DNA of 64,000 bases. Origin: Kitasatospora sp. NBC_01287 (GTDB taxonomy: Bacteria; Actinomycetota; Actinomycetes; Streptomycetales; Streptomycetaceae). Positions 17,801 through 25,359 of the stretch are shown one piece after another. Made by a program: the position numbers and the translations under genes. Each line of letters opens with the position of its first letter. Positions within the stretch are counted from its first letter, which is position 1. A model generated the notes under the pieces. The model was not told where the DNA came from. It did not search any database and was given only the letters and a program-made list of their open reading frames with translations. The stretch lies in contig NZ_JAPEPB010000001.1 of the NCBI RefSeq assembly GCF_026340565.1, positions 7,972,001 to 8,036,000 of the forward strand, written 5' to 3'.

Positions 17801-17851
17801 TTGACAAAGCGGAACGTTGATCCGTATCGTAATCGGAACAACGATCCGCTT
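17801..17851 (+). promoter_or_regulatory. Divergent promoter with TetR-type operator
   Basis: TTGACA at 17801-17806 is followed 18 bp later by TATCGT at 17825, a fair -35/-10 pair for the hydrolase. Two 18-bp arms (17807-17824 and 17834-17851) form an inverted repeat matching at 16 of 18 positions with consensus AAGCGGAnCGTTGnTCCG. The arms flank the -10 hexamer, so bound repressor would block the promoter. Confidence 0.75.
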
Positions 17852-17943
17852 TCAGCCTAGTCGAAACCGGACGCTCCCGACCGCCCCGCCCGCCGCCGTC
17901 GAACGGCACCGGCCGCGGAGGCCATCGAAGGGATACCCATCTC

Positions 17944-18903
17944 ATGAGTGAAACGACCTACGGCGCCGACGCGTTCAGCCCCTCCACGCCCGTCCTCTCG
18001 GTCAGCCCGGTGGTGCTGCCGGCGCCCGGGCGGGCGGTGGACCTCCAGGTGCGGGTCTCCGCGCCGGTGACCGGGAGCGGCCTGCCGGTGATCCTCCTCT
18101 CGCACGGCCAGGGCCACTCGAACCACCTCTCCTCGCTGAACGGCTACGCCCCCCTCGCCAACTTCTGGGCGGCGCACGGATTCGTCGTGATCCAGCCCAC
18201 CCACCTGAGCTCGACGACGCTGCGCCTGGATCCCGCCACCCCCGGAGCGCCGATGTACTGGCGGTCGCGGGCCCAGGACATGACGCGCCTCCTCGACGGG
18301 CTCGACGTGATCGAGAGCGCCGTTCCCCAGCTCCGCGGGCGCCTGGACCCGGACCGGGTCGCCGTGGCCGGGCATTCGATGGGCGGCCACACCGCGAGCC
18401 TGCTGCTGGGCGCGCGGCTCACCGATCCCCAGGACGGTACGGAGGTGGACCTCGCCGAGCCCCGGATCAAGGCGGGAGTGCTGCTCGCCGCGCCCGGCAG
18501 GGGCGGCGACGCCCTCACCGCGCCGATCGCCGAGAGCTTCCCCTTCCTGCTGACCACGGACTTCTCCCGGATGACGACGCCCGCGCTCGTGGTCGCCGGT
18601 GACCTGGACGCCTCCGCCCACCTGACCGTCAACGGCCCGCGGTGGCACACCGATCCGTACCACCTCGCCCCCGGTCCCAAGGCCCTGCTCACGCTGTTCG
18701 GCGCGGAGCACGGGCTCGGCGGGATCTCCGGGTACGACGTCGCCGAGACCACGGACGAGCACCCCGGGCGGGTGGCCGCGCTCCAGCGGCTCACCTGGGC
18801 CTACCTGCGCACCGCGCTCGACCCGGGGGATCCCGCCTGGCGGGCGGCGTGCGACGCGCTGACGGCCGGGCCCGACCCGCTCGGCCGGGTCGAGTCCAAG
18901 TAG
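17944..18903 (+). CDS. Alpha/beta hydrolase (chlorophyllase/dienelactone-hydrolase-like)
   Basis: 319 residues with no signal peptide. The nucleophile elbow is GHSMGGH near residue 140; an oxyanion region SHGQGHS lies near 58; GDLDAS and AEHGLGG supply the likely catalytic Asp and His. The family hydrolyses esters or lactones. An AAGGGA Shine-Dalgarno precedes the ATG. It is the target gene of the divergent TetR regulator. The last codons and the stop fall inside a 15-bp tandem repeat. Confidence 0.9.
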   Translation: MSETTYGADAFSPSTPVLSVSPVVLPAPGRAVDLQVRVSAPVTGSGLPVILLSHGQGHSNHLSSLNGYAPLANFWAAHGFVVIQPTHLSSTTLRLDPATPGAPMYWRSRAQDMTRLLDGLDVIESAVPQLRGRLDPDRVAVAGHSMGGHTASLLLGARLTDPQDGTEVDLAEPRIKAGVLLAAPGRGGDALTAPIAESFPFLLTTDFSRMTTPALVVAGDLDASAHLTVNGPRWHTDPYHLAPGPKALLTLFGAEHGLGGISGYDVAETTDEHPGRVAALQRLTWAYLRTALDPGDPAWRAACDALTAGPDPLGRVESK

Positions 18904-18956
18904 TGGAGTCCGAGTAGTCGGGTCCAAGTAGTCGGGTCCGAGCAGTCGGGTCCGAG
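18892..18956. repeat. 15-bp tandem repeats across the hydrolase stop codon
   Basis: About four and a half copies of a 15-bp unit close to GTCGGGTCCRAGYAG. The hydrolase TAG stop lies in the first unit. The unit can form TAG stops in the same register, so copy-number changes would affect only the 3' tail. Confidence 0.85.
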
Positions 18957-19087
18957 TGGCGGGCGGCGGGGGAGGGGCGGCGGGCGGTTCGATGCAGGGC
19001 CGGGCCCGGTTCGGGAACCGTCGCGGCGTGCGGGGCGTTGTCGCCGACGCAGACCGGTACTCGCGCGTGAGCGCTGAAGGAGGATTC

Positions 19088-20293
19088 ATGGGCGTGGTCC
19101 TGACGAGGGGCGGCAACGTGTCCCTGGGTGAGGTGGCGCCGGGTCTTGGCACCGTGCTCGTGGGCCTGGGGTGGACGGCCGCCGCCGGGTACGAGCTCGA
19201 TGCCAGCGCGCTGCTGTGCGACCGCGAAGGGAGGGTCTCCGACCAGAACTTCGTCTTCTTCAACAACCTGCGCAGCCCGGACGGTTCGGTGCGCCACCGC
19301 GGCGCCGCCCCGGCGGGGTCGGGGGACCGGGAGCAGCTGGAGATCGACCTGGCCGCCGTGCCCGACGAGGTGCGGCGGATCGTCTTCGCGGTCGCCATCT
19401 ACGAGGCCGCGCAGCGGGGTCAGACCTTCGGCCAGGTGCGTGGCGCCCGGATCCGCCTGACCGACCCGGTCGGCGGCGCCGAACTGGCCCGCTACGACCT
19501 GGTCGACGAGGCCGCGGGCGAGAGCGCGATGGTCTTCGGCGAGCTCTACCGCCATGTCGGCGGGTGGAAGTTCCGCGCGGTCGGCCAGGGCTACGCCACG
19601 GGGCTGGCCGGGATCGCGGCCGACTTCGGCGTGCGGGTGCTGCAGCAGGCAGCCGAGCCGAGCACGCCGCCGCCACCGGCCCCCGCGGCCGCCCCGTTCC
19701 CACCGGCTCCCGGGTCCGCCCCGGTCCCGCCGGCGCCCGCGCCGTTCCCGCTGACGGCCACGCTCCCGATGGCCGGCGCCGCTCCCGTGGCCACCCCGTT
19801 CCCGTCGGCCGCCCCGGTGCCCGCGCCGGCCGCGCGCGCCGCCGACCCGCGCGCGGCGGGGAGTCCCGCCGCGGCGTGCTTCTTCGACCCCGCCCACGGC
19901 GCCGGCAGCGCCTCCGTGCTCTGGTCGCCGCAGTGGGGCACCCCGCGCGGGATCCACGCCTGCGCCTCCTGCGCGCAGCGGGTGCTGAGCACCGCGCCGC
20001 CCTTCTACACCCCGCCCCAGCCGGTTCAAGCGGCCTACCCCCAGCCGGTTCAAGCGGCCTACCCCCAGCCGGCCCCGGGCGGGTATCCGCAGCCGGTTCC
20101 GGGCGGATACCCGCCGGCCGGCGTCCGCCCCCAGCAGGCGGGGCCCGACCAGGGCCGCCGGTTCGGCACCGGAGCCCTGATCGGCGCGGGTGCGGCCGGC
20201 ATCCTGGGCGGCATCCTGCTGGACGAGGCGCTGAGCGACGACGAGCCGGACGTGGTGGTCAACAACTACTACGAGGACGACGGGTTCTTCTAG
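19088..20293 (+). CDS. TerD-domain protein with proline-rich and glycine-rich C-terminal extension
   Basis: 401 residues. Residues 1-185 are a TerD fold (opening VVLTRGGNVSL; NFVFFNN; calcium-site region SGDREQLEIDL), the calcium-binding domain of tellurite/stress-resistance proteins that occurs in many actinomycete paralogues. It continues with a Pro-Ala linker (about 186-260), a segment with a CASC pair, PQPVQAAYPQP repeats, and a glycine-zipper hydrophobic helix (GALIGAGAAGILGGILL) followed by an acidic, aromatic tail. The C-terminal helix could associate with the membrane. ATG 19088 is chosen for a perfect AAGGAGG 6 bp upstream. It stands alone, convergent with the amidase. Confidence 0.88.
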   Translation: MGVVLTRGGNVSLGEVAPGLGTVLVGLGWTAAAGYELDASALLCDREGRVSDQNFVFFNNLRSPDGSVRHRGAAPAGSGDREQLEIDLAAVPDEVRRIVFAVAIYEAAQRGQTFGQVRGARIRLTDPVGGAELARYDLVDEAAGESAMVFGELYRHVGGWKFRAVGQGYATGLAGIAADFGVRVLQQAAEPSTPPPPAPAAAPFPPAPGSAPVPPAPAPFPLTATLPMAGAAPVATPFPSAAPVPAPAARAADPRAAGSPAAACFFDPAHGAGSASVLWSPQWGTPRGIHACASCAQRVLSTAPPFYTPPQPVQAAYPQPVQAAYPQPAPGGYPQPVPGGYPPAGVRPQQAGPDQGRRFGTGALIGAGAAGILGGILLDEALSDDEPDVVVNNYYEDDGFF

Positions 20294-20377
20294 ATGCTGC
20301 TCGACCTCGCGGTCCACGGGCGCTTCTGGGCCAGCGGCTTCGCGGCGCCGTCCTAACCGCGCCGCGCCGCGCCGGCC

Positions 20378-20459
20378 GCTCCGCTCTGGCTGCTCCGTGC
20401 CGGCCGCTCCGCCCTGGCCGGCCGTGCCGGCTGCTCCGCCCTGGCCGGCCAGGGCCCGC
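20378..20459. repeat. 27-bp imperfect tandem repeats between convergent genes
   Basis: GCTCCGCCCTGGCCGGCC is present at 20406-20423 and 20433-20450, with a diverged copy starting at 20378. Its CCGG-rich inverted segments can form hairpins, and it lies in the 186-bp gap between the convergent TerD and amidase genes, so it may also end transcription from both sides. Confidence 0.7.
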
Positions 20460-20479
20460 CCGCGCTTCCTCGGGCTCTC

Positions 20480-21952
20480 TCAGCCGGCGAACACCGGCTG
20501 AGTGCCGCGCAGTTCGCCCCAGAGCTCGCCCAGCAGCCCGGCGGCCCTGACGACCGTGCGGTCACCCAGGTGGGGCCCGATGAGCTGGACGCCGAGCGGC
20601 AGCCCCTCGCCGGTGCGGCCCAACGGCACGGTGGCGGAGGGCAGCTGGGCGAGGCCGGCGAGGTTCAGCCAGGTGGTCTGCTCGAAGTAGCCGCGCCGCC
20701 GCCCGTCGACGGTGAGGTACCGCTCGGGCACGGGTACGCCCGTCTGGTCCGGCACCGCGGCCGTCGGCGCGGCCGGGGCGATGAGCAGGTCGACGTCCTC
20801 GAAGTAGGCCGCCCAGCGCTCCTGGAGCCGTCGGCGCTCCTCGTTGGCCAGCAGCCAGTCGCGGTGGCTCATCGTGCGGTCGCGCAGGTAGTCGGCGCCG
20901 GGCGACCCGTCGTCCTCGGGCAGCCGCCGGGCGGCCGCCAGCTCGGCGGTGAACGCCTGCGGTGCGGCGCTCGCGGTGCTGCCGGCGAACATCAGGGAGC
21001 GGAACAGCCGGTCGCAGGAGGCCAGGTCGACCGGGGGAGCGGAGTCGCCGGCGCGCACGCCCAGGTCGGACAGCACCCGGTCCAGCTCCTCCAGCAGGGC
21101 CCGGGTGGCCGCGTCCACCGGGCAGAAGGGGTCGTCGGCCCAGATGCCGATCCGGTGGCCGGCGAGCTGCTCGTGGCGGGGCGGCGGCAGCTCCAGCCGC
21201 CAGGCGGCGGCCTCGCGGGGCGCCGGACCGGCCAGCACGCCCAGGGCGAGGTCGAGGTCGGCCGCGCTGCGCCCGATCGGGCCCACCGAGAGCAGTTCGG
21301 AGGTCGTCAGCCAGCCCGGCGGGCGCGGGATGTGACCCCGGCTCGGCACCACGCCGCCGGTGGGGCGCAGGCTGTGGACCCCGCAGTAGTGGGCGGGCAG
21401 CCTGAGCGACCCCGCCAGGTCGCTGCCGATGTCCAGCGGGCTGAGGAAGGCGGCCACGGCCGCGGCCGAGCCGCCGGAGGAGCCCCCGGCGGTGCGGCGC
21501 CGGTCGTGCGGGTTCGGCGTGGTGCCGAACAGTTCGTTGCCGGTCTGGAGGTCCTGGCAGAACGGCGGCGTGTTCGTCTTGCCGAGGACGACCGCGCCGG
21601 CCGCGCGCAGCCGGGCCACGGCGTCCGCGTCGCGCGACGGGACGTGCTCGGAGAGCTCCACGGCGCCGCAGGTGGTGCGCAGGCCCTCGGTCTCCAGCGC
21701 GTCCTTGAGGGTGATCGGCAGTCCCAGCAGCGCGGTTGCCCGGCCCCGGCCCCGGCCCCGGCCCCGGGCGCGCCGCTCGTCGGCCGCGGCGGCCGCGGCC
21801 AGGGCGCCCTCGGCGTCGAGGGTGACGACCGCGTTGTCGTCGGGACGCGAGGCGATCCGGTCCAGGTGCGCGGCCGTCAGCTCGCGGCTGGAGACCTCCC
21901 CCCGGTCCAGGGCGGCCAACTGCTCGTGCGCGGGGCGGTGGATCAGGTCCAT
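20480..21952 (-). CDS. Amidase-signature hydrolase (GatA-like)
   Basis: 490 residues, the usual length. The Ser-Ser-Lys triad is visible: Lys in PITLKDA, the GGSSGGSAAAV signature, and the nucleophile in GSDLAGSLRLPAH. The family hydrolyses amides or acts as glutamine amidotransferase; no GatB/GatC partners lie nearby, so a stand-alone amidase is likely. The ATG at 21952 overlaps the end of the membrane-protein gene by 10 bp, so translation is probably coupled. It is the last gene of the XRE / ImmA-IrrE / membrane-protein / amidase operon. A short Arg-Gly run (codons near 21750) is low-complexity. Confidence 0.92.
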   Translation of the reverse strand: MDLIHRPAHEQLAALDRGEVSSRELTAAHLDRIASRPDDNAVVTLDAEGALAAAAAADERRARGRGRGRGRATALLGLPITLKDALETEGLRTTCGAVELSEHVPSRDADAVARLRAAGAVVLGKTNTPPFCQDLQTGNELFGTTPNPHDRRRTAGGSSGGSAAAVAAFLSPLDIGSDLAGSLRLPAHYCGVHSLRPTGGVVPSRGHIPRPPGWLTTSELLSVGPIGRSAADLDLALGVLAGPAPREAAAWRLELPPPRHEQLAGHRIGIWADDPFCPVDAATRALLEELDRVLSDLGVRAGDSAPPVDLASCDRLFRSLMFAGSTASAAPQAFTAELAAARRLPEDDGSPGADYLRDRTMSHRDWLLANEERRRLQERWAAYFEDVDLLIAPAAPTAAVPDQTGVPVPERYLTVDGRRRGYFEQTTWLNLAGLAQLPSATVPLGRTGEGLPLGVQLIGPHLGDRTVVRAAGLLGELWGELRGTQPVFAG

Positions 21953-23157
21953 GATCGGGATTCCTCGGGTGCGGGGACGGCCTCGAAGTGGGCGGCGATG
22001 CGCAGCAGTACGCGGATGTCGTCGTCCGGCGTGCGGACGTCGTCGCGGATGCCCGCGTCGGCGTACGAGGCCGGGGCTCGCGGCGGTTCGTCGCGCTGGT
22101 AGGCGGCCAGCGCCGCGTGCAACTGGTCGGCGGTGACGGCGGCGGCCAGCTCGGGGCCGCGTAGCCCGGCGCCGGTGTGCCGGGCCTCGGCCGCGCGGCG
22201 CACCGACTCGTCCAGGTGGTGGCGCAGGGCCCACTGGCCGTCCCGGATCTCCACGGCACGGCGGTACAGGTGCCAGCTGGTCCCCCAGAGGGGCGGTCGG
22301 TCGGCCGCGGCCTTCCGGTGGGTCTGCAGCGCGATGGTGGGCAGGGCGTCGTGCAGCCGGTGCCAGAGCGGCCCCAGGCGCTGGTGGTCGCGGTAGGCGC
22401 CGGCCCAGGCGCGGGCCTGCGGGACGGCGTGCACCGCCAGCGTGGGGATGAAGAAGCCGGCCAGCGCGAGCGTGGTGCCGCCGTCGGCGCAGAGCCAGGC
22501 GACGTTCTCCCACCACGCCGAGGCGGGGGCGAGGCCGAAGACCGCCGCCGCGACGTCCACCAGCCGGACCGCGCTGTAGCCGAAGGTCAGCAGTGCCCCG
22601 GCGCCGACGACGCGCAGTCCGCGGGCGATCCACGGCTCGCCGGTGCCGCCGGCCCGCCACCAGCAGACCACGGCGAGGATGCCCTCCCCGACGGCGTAGG
22701 CACCGATGTAGAGGGTCAGGAACGCCTGGTAGACGCCGTCGTGGAGGTAGTGGGCGGTGAAGGCCTGCGGGGAGACGGGGCCGCTGACGGGCAGCAGCAG
22801 GAAGAGCGCCACCAGCGCGGCGGTGACCGCCGCCCCCGCCGCGAGGCAGAGCCGCACCGCCCCGCGGGCCCGCTCCCCGGGCAGCACCCAGTGGGCCAGC
22901 ACGACGAGCTGCAGCGTCGACAGCACCGTGACGACGCCGAAGGCGGCCAGGATGCCGGTGGCCGGGTTGCCGGTCGCCTCACCGAGCAGCCGCCAGACCG
23001 GATCGAGGGAGACCAGGAAGGAGACGGCGGAGAGGCCGTACACGGCGACCAGGGCGGTCAGCGCCTTGTCCCGCCCCAGGCGCCGTGGTGGCCAGAGCAG
23101 CAGGAGGAAGCCGGCGACGGCCAGGGCCAGGCAGATCGGGTGCAGGAGCTGCTGCAT
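21943..23157 (-). CDS. Polytopic membrane protein, MAB_1171c-type putative transporter
   Basis: 404 residues. About seven hydrophobic segments occupy residues 1-235 (for example LALAVAGFLLLLWP and LTALVAVYGLSAVSFLV); the remaining 170 residues are soluble and charged. The seven-helix plus cytoplasmic-tail layout, and the neighbourhood of an XRE regulator and an ImmA/IrrE protease, match the actinobacterial family annotated as MAB_1171c putative transporters. No substrate is known to me. The start ATG lies 9 bp after the protease stop codon. The conserved pairing suggests that the membrane protein, protease and regulator form a sensing unit. Confidence 0.75.
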   Translation of the reverse strand: MQQLLHPICLALAVAGFLLLLWPPRRLGRDKALTALVAVYGLSAVSFLVSLDPVWRLLGEATGNPATGILAAFGVVTVLSTLQLVVLAHWVLPGERARGAVRLCLAAGAAVTAALVALFLLLPVSGPVSPQAFTAHYLHDGVYQAFLTLYIGAYAVGEGILAVVCWWRAGGTGEPWIARGLRVVGAGALLTFGYSAVRLVDVAAAVFGLAPASAWWENVAWLCADGGTTLALAGFFIPTLAVHAVPQARAWAGAYRDHQRLGPLWHRLHDALPTIALQTHRKAAADRPPLWGTSWHLYRRAVEIRDGQWALRHHLDESVRRAAEARHTGAGLRGPELAAAVTADQLHAALAAYQRDEPPRAPASYADAGIRDDVRTPDDDIRVLLRIAAHFEAVPAPEESRSWT

Positions 23158-23166
23158 CGACCCCGG

Positions 23167-23655
23167 TCACCGCCAGTCGCGCAGCAGCGTTTCCGCCACC
23201 GGGTCGTCGCCCCGCGGGCGCAGGCCGGGGCGGTGCGCGTGGCGCTGCAGGTAGGTGCCGATCAACTCCGCCTCCTCCTCGTCGTCGTGTTCGTAACTCG
23301 TGCGGCCCAGCATCATCTTGACCACCCGCGGGTCGAGGTCGGGAACCAGCCGGTCGGCGACCGGCGGGGCCGCGGGGAGGATGGGCAGGCCCTGGTGCTC
23401 GCGGAGGATGTGCCCGAGTTCGTGCGCGATGATGTGGTCCTGGTGGGCGCGGCTGGTGTCCGGGTGGACGAAGACGTAGTCGGTGCTCGTCGACCTGATC
23501 CAGAGGCCGCACACGCCCTGGGCGATGTCCTCGGAGATGGGCAGGATCCGGATCGGGTAGCCGGACCGTGCTTCGACGACCGGGAAGAGCTCCCGCACGC
23601 CGGCGACGCGCGGCAGGTCCAAGCCGCGCACGAAGCGTCGGCAGCTGCTCCGCAT
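23167..23655 (-). CDS. ImmA/IrrE-family metallopeptidase
   Basis: 162 residues with the zinc-protease motif HELGH at about residues 78-82 followed by an acidic DDEEEAE helix. ImmA/IrrE proteases cleave XRE-type repressors when a signal is received. The gene follows an XRE regulator by 8 bp, the classic arrangement of protease with its repressor. ATG 23655 is used because GAGGGG precedes it; upstream extension would run over the XRE gene. It probably acts on the adjacent regulator, relieving repression of this operon. Confidence 0.88.
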   Translation of the reverse strand: MRSSCRRFVRGLDLPRVAGVRELFPVVEARSGYPIRILPISEDIAQGVCGLWIRSTSTDYVFVHPDTSRAHQDHIIAHELGHILREHQGLPILPAAPPVADRLVPDLDPRVVKMMLGRTSYEHDDEEEAELIGTYLQRHAHRPGLRPRGDDPVAETLLRDWR

Positions 23656-23663
23656 GCTGCCCC

Positions 23664-24098
23664 TCACGGGTTCCGGTCCGTTGCCTCGTCGGCGGGGACG
23701 ACCGGGAGCCCTTCCTGTGCGCGCAGTTGCTCGACCGTCGCGAGGACCTGCGCCAGGCTCTGCGGCGACAGCCCGGCCACCCGGGTGGCGACCCGCCGCA
23801 CGCCGCTGCTGCGCAGCTCGCTGACGAAGGCGAGCTCGCCGGCGACCCGGTCGGCGGTGCCGTCGTCGAAGAAGTAGGCCGCGGGGACGCCGAAGAACGA
23901 CGCCAGCGCCTCCAGGTGGCGCCTGGTGGGGTTGTCCCGCCGCCCGGTGCGCAGCTGCCACAGGTAGACGTGCGAGAGGGAGGCGCCGTCGCGTTCGCGC
24001 AGCAGGGCGGCGACCTCGTGGTTGCTGTACGGGCCGCGGTCGGGTGGGTGGACCGTCTCGAACAGCGCGTTCAGTCGCTCCTGGAGTGTCCTGGCCAA
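23664..24098 (-). CDS. XRE-family transcriptional regulator
   Basis: 144 residues from a TTG start at 24098, which has GGAGG 7 bp upstream; an ATG at 24155 is in frame but without a ribosome site. The N-terminal helix-turn-helix runs through NHEVAALLRERDGASLSHVY and LWQLRTGRRDNPTRRHLEAL, followed by FFGVPAAYFFDDG, a common linker motif in actinomycete XRE proteins. It is the first gene of the operon and is the probable substrate of the downstream ImmA/IrrE protease. An inverted repeat in the leader region could be its own operator. Confidence 0.87.
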   Translation of the reverse strand: MARTLQERLNALFETVHPPDRGPYSNHEVAALLRERDGASLSHVYLWQLRTGRRDNPTRRHLEALASFFGVPAAYFFDDGTADRVAGELAFVSELRSSGVRRVATRVAGLSPQSLAQVLATVEQLRAQEGLPVVPADEATDRNP

Positions 24099-24414
24099 AA
24101 GAACCCCTCCCCAGCCCTCGGAAATGATCGTGAGCTGACCCAACGTACCGATCATGCGACAGTCAGCATGTTAGCCGAACCCCGTCGGCCGTCGGCCGTC
24201 GAGTCCCGGCGGGCCCGCGGCCCGGCACGCGACCGCGGCGCACGGCGATCACCTGTCGCACAAGGAAGTTGGGCGGGCGCGGGCGGCCGGCGGCGGCCGC
24301 GGCGGTCCGCGCCGGCACCGGCCGGGGCCGGCTCCGCGCGGCCTCGCCACCGCCCTGACCTGGTAACCTCCACCACACGAAACGCCAACCCACCCTTGAG
24401 CAGGACGTGCCTCG
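24099..24414. other. Divergent promoter region between XRE and GntR genes
   Basis: 316 bp without a gene. Close to the XRE start is an inverted repeat with 7-bp arms ATGATCG (24124-24130) and CGATCAT (24149-24155), a candidate XRE site. The rest, 24170-24400, is GC-rich with no clear element. Confidence 0.45.
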
Positions 24415-25146
24415 GTGAACGGACACGCGGCCATCGCGGCGGACATCGAGCGGCGCGTCGCCGACGGACGGTACCCCACCGGGCGGAAGCTGCCCAGTGA
24501 GCAGGCGCTCGCACAGGAGTACGCCACGACCCGCGCCCGGGTCCGCACCGCGCTGGCGTCGCTGGCCCGCCGGGGCCTGCTGGTCTCCCGGCCCAACTCG
24601 GGCTGGCTCGTCCAAGCCGGCCACCGGGCGCAGACGGTGGGGGAGCTGCGCGCGTTCTCGCGGTGGGCCGCGGAGCAGGGACGCGAGTCCAGCGGGCGGA
24701 TCGTGCACCGCGAGCGCGGTGGCGCGAGCGCGCGCGAGGCCCGGTTGCTCGGCATCGGACTGGGCGAGGAGGTGCTGCGCTTCACCCGGGTGCGCACGCT
24801 CGACGGGCGCGCCGTCATGGTCGAGCGCTCGACCTGGGCGCCGTGGGTGGTCCCGGTGATCGACGCGCTGCCCGACGACGCGCCCTCGGTCTTCGGCGCG
24901 CTGGACGCCGCGGGCGTCCGCGTCCTGCTCGGCGACCACCGGATCGAGGCGGTGGCCGCCTCCAGCGACGACGCCCGACTGCTGAACGTCCGGCGCTCCA
25001 GCCCGCTGCTGCAGGTCAGCCGCACCTCGCCGACCGTCGACGGCCGGCTGGTCGAGGTCGCGGTCGACCGCTACGTCTCCGATGCGGCGGCCTTCGACGT
25101 CCGCGCCGGGGACGTGGCGCCCTTGCTGCGCTCGCCCGGCGAGTGA
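24415..25146 (+). CDS. GntR/HutC-family regulator with UTRA domain
   Basis: 243 residues. A winged helix covers about 1-70 (AAIAADIERRVADGRYPTGR and KLPSEQALAQEYATTRARVR are diagnostic), followed by a UTRA ligand-binding domain (about 85-235) with FTRVRTLDGRAVMVERS. Such regulators respond to small metabolites, often sugars or amino acids. GTG at 24415 is the first start, with a weak AGGA upstream. No obvious target operon adjoins it, so it may regulate itself or act elsewhere. Confidence 0.88.
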   Translation: MNGHAAIAADIERRVADGRYPTGRKLPSEQALAQEYATTRARVRTALASLARRGLLVSRPNSGWLVQAGHRAQTVGELRAFSRWAAEQGRESSGRIVHRERGGASAREARLLGIGLGEEVLRFTRVRTLDGRAVMVERSTWAPWVVPVIDALPDDAPSVFGALDAAGVRVLLGDHRIEAVAASSDDARLLNVRRSSPLLQVSRTSPTVDGRLVEVAVDRYVSDAAAFDVRAGDVAPLLRSPGE

Positions 25147-25172
25147 GCGCCCCGGCCCTGTCCGGCTGAGCT

Positions 25173-25231
25173 GCCGCTCGCGGCCCACCGCGCGCAGTCG
25201 GCCGCCGCTCGCGGCCCACTGCGCGCAGTCG
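25173..25231. repeat. Two 28-bp direct repeats after the GntR gene
   Basis: Copies at 25173-25200 and 25204-25231 differ at one base; the unit begins GCCGCTCGCGGCCCAC. They lie between the GntR stop codon and the phospholipase promoter. Each contains a small self-complementary stretch and may contribute to termination. Confidence 0.85.
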
Positions 25232-25281
25232 GCGATCGAATCCCACCGTTCGAGCCCGCAACCAGGCGGCTGTCGGTCCCT

Positions 25282-25303
25282 GTTCACAGCTCATTAACCC
25301 GCG
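25282..25303 (+). promoter_or_regulatory. PHO-box-like direct repeat upstream of phospholipase C
   Basis: GTTCACAGCTC is followed directly by ATTAACCCGCG, two 11-bp units of the form (G/A)TT(C/A)AC(A/C)NNNN. Streptomyces PhoP binds 11-bp direct repeats with a GTTCACC-like core. It lies 57-78 bp before the phospholipase ATG in an otherwise GC-rich leader. Binding by PhoP is inferred from the pattern and from the gene downstream. Confidence 0.5.
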
Positions 25304-25359
25304 GCGCTTTTGATCCGGTCCGTCCTCCCCAGGAACTGCACCGGAACCAGGAGCGCCCC

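Noticed and set aside
17857..20317. Long minus-strand frames with repeated TRLLGPD and TRTPLLG peptides
   Set aside because: Antisense of the hydrolase and TerD genes; the peptide repeats come from the 15-bp DNA repeat.
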